This document shows positions 6,701 to 10,045 of a stretch of DNA of 10,045 bases, one piece after another. This stretch comes from Lachnospiraceae bacterium. GTDB taxonomy: Bacteria > Bacillota_A > Clostridia > Lachnospirales > Lachnospiraceae. Numbering within the stretch: the stretch's first letter is position 1; each line of letters begins with the position of its first letter. Made by a program: the position numbers and the translations under genes. The notes under the pieces are model-generated. The model was not told the DNA's origin and searched no databases. It saw nothing but the letters and a program-made list of their open reading frames with translations. Where the stretch lies: NCBI GenBank assembly GCA_017435025.1, contig JAFSFU010000154.1, forward strand, positions 1 to 10,045, read 5' to 3'.

Positions 6701-7501
6701 ATGGTAAGATGGCTCAAAACAGGAGGTGATGGTATACATAGGCAGTTAAAAAAACGACTAAAGCATCTTGAAAGAGAAATCCTTAACGTACAAACATATC
6801 TCAAACAATTCGAAGAGGGAGACCTCATCTGTGCCAAAAACGGAAAACATTTCAAATGGTATCATACAGACGGTACTAATCAAACTTATATTCCAAAAGA
6901 TCAACGAAAATTTGCAGAACAATTGGCAATAAAAAAGTATTACACGATGATATTAAATGACATGGAAAATGAGAAAGAAGCTTGTTTTGCATATTTGAAA
7001 AAGCGTAAGGAGGAACAGGGCACACGCTTGTTAACCCGTCCCGGATATGACGAGTTGTTAAAACCATATTTTGAACCATTATCAGAAGCATTATTTCGAT
7101 GGGCCAATGAACCTTATGAAAAGAACTTGAATCATCCAGAGAATTTGGTTCATAAGTGTACAACAGGTTTAATGGTTCGATCAAAATCGGAATCGATGAT
7201 TGCCTCGTATTTATATACTAAGAAAATTCCATTTCGTTATGAATGTGCGTTATATCTAAATGGAGTACTGGTTTTTCCGGATTTTACGATTCGTCATCCC
7301 AAAACGGGAGAGGTATATTATTGGGAACATTTTGGTTTGATGGATCAGCCATCGTATGTCAAAAGAACAATGGAAAAGATGCAGAATTATACTTTGAATG
7401 GAATTATTCCATCCATTCATTTGATTACCACGTATGAAACCAAAGACCATCCGTTGAGTACAATGGAAGTTGAGGAGATTGTCGAAAAGTATTTTGGATG
7501 A
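6701..7501 (+). CDS. Hypothetical protein with a PD-(D/E)XK nuclease-like C-terminal domain
   Basis: The frame is open from ATG 6701 (266 residues), but that ATG has no good ribosome site; the strong one favours ATA 6734 (255 residues, beginning at the HRQLKKRLKHLE segment). The N-terminal ~100 residues are basic and helical, probably coiled coil, with a central KWYHTDGTNQTYIPK block. The C-terminal half has a restriction-endonuclease-like pattern: Glu164 (SKSES), Asp194 (FPDFT) and Glu209 (YYWEHFG), followed by a helix with many charged residues. The usual lysine of the E-x-K motif is not present, so cleavage activity is uncertain. Similar proteins occur in Firmicutes mobile regions as I recall the family; I cannot name a function. 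Its AT-rich codons differ from both neighbours, and it sits between a terminator and a repeat block, suggesting horizontal acquisition. Confidence 0.65.
   Translation: MVRWLKTGGDGIHRQLKKRLKHLEREILNVQTYLKQFEEGDLICAKNGKHFKWYHTDGTNQTYIPKDQRKFAEQLAIKKYYTMILNDMENEKEACFAYLKKRKEEQGTRLLTRPGYDELLKPYFEPLSEALFRWANEPYEKNLNHPENLVHKCTTGLMVRSKSESMIASYLYTKKIPFRYECALYLNGVLVFPDFTIRHPKTGEVYYWEHFGLMDQPSYVKRTMEKMQNYTLNGIIPSIHLITTYETKDHPLSTMEVEEIVEKYFG
6721..6736 (+). promoter_or_regulatory. Perfect Shine-Dalgarno that points at an ATA codon
   Basis: AGGAGGTGAT (6721-6730) is fully complementary to the 16S 3' end. With a 7-nt spacer after AGGAGG, the in-frame codon is ATA at 6734, with no in-frame ATG, GTG or TTG nearby. 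The overlapping ATG at 6729 is in another frame and stops after six codons, and a six-codon ORF (6709-6729) ends inside this site. This decides where the downstream gene may really start. Confidence 0.6.
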
Positions 7502-7545
7502 TGTGACTGGTGGACCGTCGAAGCATGATCTTCAATAAAGGTGCA

Positions 7546-7713
7546 TGGGTAGAAAAGAAGAAAAACTATCTCTATACCCACAGCTGTAGGTATAGAGACG
7601 GGAAAAAGACATATGGTACCCAATGGTTGGCGGGGGCTGGGTTATGGAGAAAAGAAAAATAAGCAGTACCCAGTGCCATGGGTATGGAAGAAAGAAAAGT
7701 CAAGTAATACCCA
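7546..7713. repeat. Four degenerate 35-36-nt units bounded by TGGGTA and TACCCA
   Basis: Units lie at 7546-7580, 7587-7622, 7638-7672 and 7679-7713. Each starts with TGGGTA (or TAGGTA, TGGGTT), ends with TACCCA and has a 23-24-nt purine-rich interior of the type GGAGAAAAGAAAAA. Start-to-start distances are 41, 51 and 41. The junctions form short palindromes TACCCA-N6-TGGGTA; the first junction extends to a 30-nt palindrome (7569-7598) with one mismatched pair. The interiors resemble each other, so this is not a CRISPR array. No open frame crosses the whole block. It fills most of the 291-nt gap between genes and its role is unknown. Confidence 0.7.
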
Positions 7714-7748
7714 CAAAGACTGGAAAGAAGAGATTAGGTGCTGTTCCC

Positions 7749-7781
7749 AAAACAAAAACAGCGCCCGGTCAAAGGGCGCTG
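7749..7781 (-). terminator. Intrinsic terminator of the DUF624 gene
   Basis: Read on the minus strand, an 8-bp stem CAGCGCCC/GGGCGCTG (7781-7774 with 7766-7759) encloses the loop TTTGACC and is followed by TTTTTGTTTT (7758-7749). It begins 11 nt after the stop codon of the minus-strand gene. Confidence 0.9.
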
Positions 7782-7792
7782 GGTCAAACTAT

Positions 7793-8479
7793 TTATACAT
7801 CCGGCTCGGTGTGGGCCAGTCCTGCGGCCATGGCAGGAAAAGAGAAGCCAATAGCCAGGGTAAATGGCAAAATCACCGGGAACATCATCAGCTGGCCGCC
7901 CAGGAAGATCAGAGAAAAGACCAGAGCGATCAAAGTTCCTTTCATGTGTGCCAGAGCTGCATAGGCAGCTTCGCCAAATAACTGTCGTAATGACTTATCA
8001 TTCAAAAATACTTTCTGCTCATCCCAGTCAGTTTGCTGGAAATCAAACATCAACGGCAGGAGATGGATCAGTACACCCCAGAAAAGCAGCAAAGCCAGGG
8101 CGGAAACAGAGGTCAAAGGTATGTAGATCACACTTTCCGGTATCATAGATAAATACAGGAAAAAGCCACCGCCGAAAACAGTACACACCAAAAGGGTTAG
8201 GAGACCCAATGGGAATGCGCGACGGAAACTGGCGCGAAATGCGGAGAAATAGAGTTTTCCGGATTTGATTTGCGGGAGATCATCCTTGGCCAGAGCGTTG
8301 GTGCAGTAGTGGAGGGCTGCCAGGGACGGACCGATGGTGATAATTGGCAGACTGGTGAAAAGGAAAAGGAAGTTCCATTTGACCAGAGTGAAAAGACCAT
8401 CTGATATCAATTCACCGAGGCGGGTCAGAAGCTTGTGTCTGGCCGGATTGATCGCTTTTTTCTTCTTTTTATTTTCCAA
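7793..8479 (-). CDS. DUF624 (YesL-like) integral membrane protein
   Basis: The protein has 228 residues. It starts with a very basic segment (ENKKKKK), followed by four to five hydrophobic segments at about 28-55, 87-111, 116-145 and 175-215. The block GLFTLVKWNFLFLFTSLPI followed by IGPSLAALHY is the hallmark opening of DUF624/YesL proteins, which in Firmicutes are commonly encoded beside carbohydrate ABC transporters; the molecular role is not established. The start is TTG (8479-8477): GAGGA on the minus strand lies 7 nt upstream, and no better ATG is in frame. It is transcribed away from the sugar-binding protein gene with its own promoter and terminator, so the two probably share the regulatory region between them. 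The similar size and hydrophobic pattern to the family argue for an intact gene. Confidence 0.85.
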   Translation of the reverse strand: MENKKKKKAINPARHKLLTRLGELISDGLFTLVKWNFLFLFTSLPIITIGPSLAALHYCTNALAKDDLPQIKSGKLYFSAFRASFRRAFPLGLLTLLVCTVFGGGFFLYLSMIPESVIYIPLTSVSALALLLFWGVLIHLLPLMFDFQQTDWDEQKVFLNDKSLRQLFGEAAYAALAHMKGTLIALVFSLIFLGGQLMMFPVILPFTLAIGFSFPAMAAGLAHTEPDV

Positions 8480-8515
8480 GAGCGTGTCCTCACTTTCGAA
8501 ATACTGTTACGTTCT

Positions 8516-8544
8516 AATATAATGAAGGATACATGATTTTGCAA
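8516..8544 (-). promoter_or_regulatory. Predicted promoter of the DUF624 gene
   Basis: On the minus strand, TTGCAA (8544-8539) is followed after 17 bp by TATATT (8521-8516), a sigma-A-like pair with a strong -10 and moderate -35. The expected start of transcription is about 30 nt before the TTG codon. The -35 box is part of an ATTTTGCAA element repeated twice more in this region. Confidence 0.6.
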
Positions 8545-8665
8545 GGGAAAATCTTATAATGTCGGATTATTTTGCAAGATAAACAACAATTTACACAATA
8601 TGGAAACGTTACCACCAAAAGAACGATGGGAAAAATGCACAAAAAAACAAGAAAAAATTTTGCAA
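8536..8665. repeat. Three copies of ATTTTGCAA in the divergent regulatory region
   Basis: The 9-mer ATTTTGCAA occurs at 8536-8544, 8569-8577 and 8657-8665, with a partial copy (CTGCAAG) at 8685-8690. The first two are 33 bp apart, close to three helical turns, and the first overlaps the DUF624 -35 box. They may be direct-repeat sites for a regulator, although the surroundings are AT-rich and chance cannot be excluded. Confidence 0.4.
8601..8614. promoter_or_regulatory. cre/LacI-type operator 1
   Basis: TGGAAACGTTACCA fits the catabolite-responsive consensus TGNAANCGNTNNCA with one break in symmetry. It sits about 57 bp upstream of the DUF624 -35 box and about 86 bp upstream of the nearest plus-strand promoter candidate. 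CcpA or a dedicated LacI-family regulator could bind. Confidence 0.7.
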
Positions 8666-8699
8666 ATCTCCAAAATTCGTTTACTGCAAGAAAATACAC

Positions 8700-8728
8700 T
8701 TGAAAAATTGTTTAGAAAGGTTTAACAT
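8700..8728 (+). promoter_or_regulatory. Candidate promoter P1 for the substrate-binding protein gene
   Basis: TTGAAA (8700-8705), a 17-bp spacer and TAACAT (8723-8728) give a moderate sigma-A-like match. Operator 2 begins about 15 bp downstream of the -10, where a bound repressor would block transcription. A second candidate (TTAACA 8825-8830, 18 bp, TAGAAT 8849-8854) lies closer to the gene. Confidence 0.45.
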
Positions 8729-8742
8729 AGAATCGTAAGAAA

Positions 8743-8770
8743 TTGGAAACGTTTCCAAAACGATTTCCAG
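8743..8770. promoter_or_regulatory. cre/LacI-type operator 2 with an overlapping degenerate site
   Basis: TTGGAAACGTTTCCAA (8743-8758) is a perfect 16-nt palindrome. It runs into a second, degenerate site, AAAACGATTTCC, whose central CG is exactly 11 bp downstream, about one helical turn. This suggests side-by-side binding of two dimers or a duplicated operator just downstream of promoter P1. Confidence 0.75.
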
Positions 8771-8824
8771 AGCCGTTATCGACTCTGTATCCCCAAAGGG
8801 TTTACGACGTTTTCAAAGATGATT

Positions 8825-8854
8825 TTAACACTGTTTCCTGTCGTATTTTAGAAT
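8825..8854 (+). promoter_or_regulatory. Candidate promoter P2 for the substrate-binding protein gene
   Basis: TTAACA (8825-8830) and TAGAAT (8849-8854) each match the sigma-A consensus at five of six positions with an 18-bp spacer. Operator 3 lies about 34 bp downstream of the -10. The expected transcript would have a leader of about 160 nt. Confidence 0.45.
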
Positions 8855-8887
8855 CAATACATCGGGAAATAATTTTAAGGTTATTTT

Positions 8888-8901
8888 TGGAAACGTTTCC
8901 A
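8888..8901. promoter_or_regulatory. cre/LacI-type operator 3
   Basis: TGGAAACGTTTCCA is a perfect 14-nt palindrome with the same core as operator 2. Its centre is 144 bp from that of operator 2, which in turn is 143 bp from operator 1. It lies downstream of both candidate promoters and could act as a transcription block. Confidence 0.75.
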
Positions 8902-8961
8902 GAAATTCCGAGGGACAGGCTGTGGAGTTATTCCAATGAAAACGCCAACGGTCAACTCGAA

Positions 8962-8987
8962 GGAGACATTTCCAGAAACCGCGGTTT
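8962..8987. promoter_or_regulatory. Degenerate operator plus AAACCGCGGTTT palindrome near the start of the lipoprotein gene
   Basis: GGAGACATTTCC (8962-8973) resembles a weakened copy of the upstream operators. Two bases later AAACCGCGGTTT (8976-8987) is a perfect 12-nt palindrome. The palindrome ends 18 nt before the AGGAGG ribosome site, so it could also fold in the mRNA leader. Confidence 0.4.
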
Positions 8988-9019
8988 ATCCGCAAAAAGA
9001 AATACAGGAGGAACATATT

Positions 9020-10045
9020 ATGAAGAAAAGATTTTTAGCAGTTGCTCTTACAGTTGCTATGGGCGCTTCCTTATTAGCAGGTTGCGGCAGCCAGGCAGAA
9101 GAGACAACAGCTGCAGCAGCAGAAGCAGCTACTGAGGCAGCTAAGGAAGAAGCAAAAGAAACTGAAGCAGCTAAGGAAGAAGCAAAAGAGGCAGCAGGCG
9201 CTGTTTACTACCTCAACTTCAAGCCGGAGCAGGATCAGCAGTGGCAGGATCTTGCAGCAGCTTACACAGAGGAGACAGGCGTTCCGGTAACAGTTGTTAC
9301 AGCAGCTTCCGGTGAATATGAGACAACACTTATGTCCGAGATGGGCAAGAGCTCCGCTCCGACATTATTCCAGGTAAACGGCCCGGTTGGTCTTGCTAAC
9401 TGGACAGATTACTGCTATGACCTTTCCGGTTCTGAAATCTACGGTCAGCTTACAAGCGAAGATTTCGCATTAAAAGATGGCGATGCAGTTAAGGGTATCG
9501 CATACGTAGTTGAGTCCTATGGTATCATCGCTAACAAGACTCTCCTTGAGCAGGCTGGTCACTCCATTGATGAGATCACATCCTTCGAGACATTAAAGGC
9601 AGTTGCAGAAGATATCACAGCTCGTAAAGATGAGCTCGGCTTCGCAGCATTCTCTTCCGCAGGTATGGACGGTTCCTCCGACTGGAGATTCAAAACACAC
9701 CTTGCAAACCTTCCGATCTACTTCGAGTATCAGGCAGACGGTATCGGTTCCACAGCAGCGATCAAAGGTTCCTACCTTGATGCTTACAAGAACATCTGGG
9801 ATCTTTACATCAACAACTCCACATGTGAGCCGGCTGAGTTAGCAGCTAAGACAGGTGATGACTCCCGTAACGAGTTCCTTGCAGGTGAGGCAGTATTCTT
9901 CCAGAATGGTTCCTGGGAGTACGGCAACCTTACAGGCGAAGGCAAATTCACAGACGATGATCTTGCTATGATCCCGATCTATGTTGGTGTTGGCGATGAA
10001 GCAAATCAGGGTCTCTGCACAGGTACAGAGAACTACTGGTGTGTA
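9020..10045 (+). CDS. Sugar ABC transporter substrate-binding lipoprotein (3' end outside window)
   Basis: The frame is open for 342 codons to the last base, so the gene continues beyond the window. AGGAGG (9006-9011) lies 8 nt before ATG 9020. Residues 1-21 are a lipoprotein signal peptide with lipobox LLAGC and acylated Cys22, so the protein should be anchored on the outer face of the membrane. An Ala/Glu/Lys-rich linker (~23-60) contains a ten-residue unit repeated twice. The body has the layout of family 1 solute-binding proteins (WQDLAAAYTEETGV, then an alternating alpha/beta fold, then FFQNGSWEYGNL near the hinge), which serve CUT1-type carbohydrate importers. The sugar cannot be named. 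The permeases probably follow outside the window. Codon use is strongly biased (CTT, TCC, ACA, GTT), suggesting high expression. The upstream cre-like operators point to carbon-source control. Confidence 0.9.
   Translation, partial: MKKRFLAVALTVAMGASLLAGCGSQAEETTAAAAEAATEAAKEEAKETEAAKEEAKEAAGAVYYLNFKPEQDQQWQDLAAAYTEETGVPVTVVTAASGEYETTLMSEMGKSSAPTLFQVNGPVGLANWTDYCYDLSGSEIYGQLTSEDFALKDGDAVKGIAYVVESYGIIANKTLLEQAGHSIDEITSFETLKAVAEDITARKDELGFAAFSSAGMDGSSDWRFKTHLANLPIYFEYQADGIGSTAAIKGSYLDAYKNIWDLYINNSTCEPAELAAKTGDDSRNEFLAGEAVFFQNGSWEYGNLTGEGKFTDDDLAMIPIYVGVGDEANQGLCTGTENYWCV
9137..9189 (+). repeat. Tandem 30-nt repeat in the lipoprotein linker
   Basis: A 23-nt identical segment occurs at 9137-9159 and 9167-9189 (period 30 nt), encoding two copies of an AAKEEAKE unit just after the lipid anchor. 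It gives a charged helical spacer between membrane and binding domain and is a site where copy number could change by slippage. Confidence 0.8.

Noticed and set aside
7543..7660. Remnant of a cell-wall-binding (GW/choline-binding-like) repeat protein
   Set aside because: One frame gives a Trp-Val-Lys-Tyr-rich peptide faintly like such repeats, but it lacks the glycine and aromatic spacing and stops after about 38 codons; the match is too weak.
7546..7713. CRISPR array
   Set aside because: The fixed ends are only 6 nt per side, the interiors are similar to each other rather than unique, and there are no cas genes.
7613..7981. Plus-strand open frames across the repeat block and the 3' end of the DUF624 gene
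   Set aside because: They combine repeat sequence, the terminator hairpin and antisense of a real membrane protein, and lack a ribosome site.
8743..9135. Plus-strand open frame starting in the operator region
   Set aside because: It runs through operators and out of frame into the lipoprotein gene, and has no ribosome site.

Overview
The window looks like chromosomal DNA from a gut-type Clostridia, most likely Lachnospiraceae. This rests on the Gram-positive style signals (strong AGGAGG ribosome sites, a secreted protein with a signal peptidase I site, a lipobox lipoprotein), cre/LacI-type operators, a DUF624 (YesL-like) protein beside a sugar-binding lipoprotein, and the Ser/Thr/Asp/Glu-rich stalks typical of surface proteins in that family. 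No genus can be assigned from the sequence alone.

Region 1 (1-5277, + strand) reads as one gene string. It holds the C-terminal end of a large surface protein (N-terminus outside the window), a secreted six-bladed NHL beta-propeller, a membrane CHASE2 class III adenylate cyclase, and a cytoplasmic metallophosphatase of the 5'-nucleotidase (UshA-like) family. The first two genes are 5 nt apart and the last two are 9 nt apart. Between propeller and cyclase lie two consecutive hairpins in about 110 nt. Together the genes suggest envelope sensing (surface protein, propeller, CHASE2 ectodomain) feeding a cyclic-nucleotide signal whose nucleotide products could be handled by the phosphatase. The functional link is inference.

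Region 2 (5278-6600) is a stand-alone PfkB/ribokinase-family kinase with its own candidate promoter and a strong intrinsic terminator.

Region 3 (6601-7790) looks acquired. An AT-richer gene encodes a PD-(D/E)XK-like protein whose perfect Shine-Dalgarno sequence points at an ATA codon. It is followed by a non-coding block of four degenerate 35-36-nt units bounded by TGGGTA and TACCCA.

Region 4 (7749-10045) is a divergent carbohydrate-uptake locus. A DUF624 membrane protein on the minus strand (TTG start, own promoter and terminator) faces a sugar ABC transporter substrate-binding lipoprotein on the plus strand that runs off the window. The roughly 540-bp region between them carries three cre-like operators spaced 143 and 144 bp apart, further degenerate operator-like sites and three copies of ATTTTGCAA.

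I see no tRNA, rRNA, true CRISPR array, transposase or phage structural gene.
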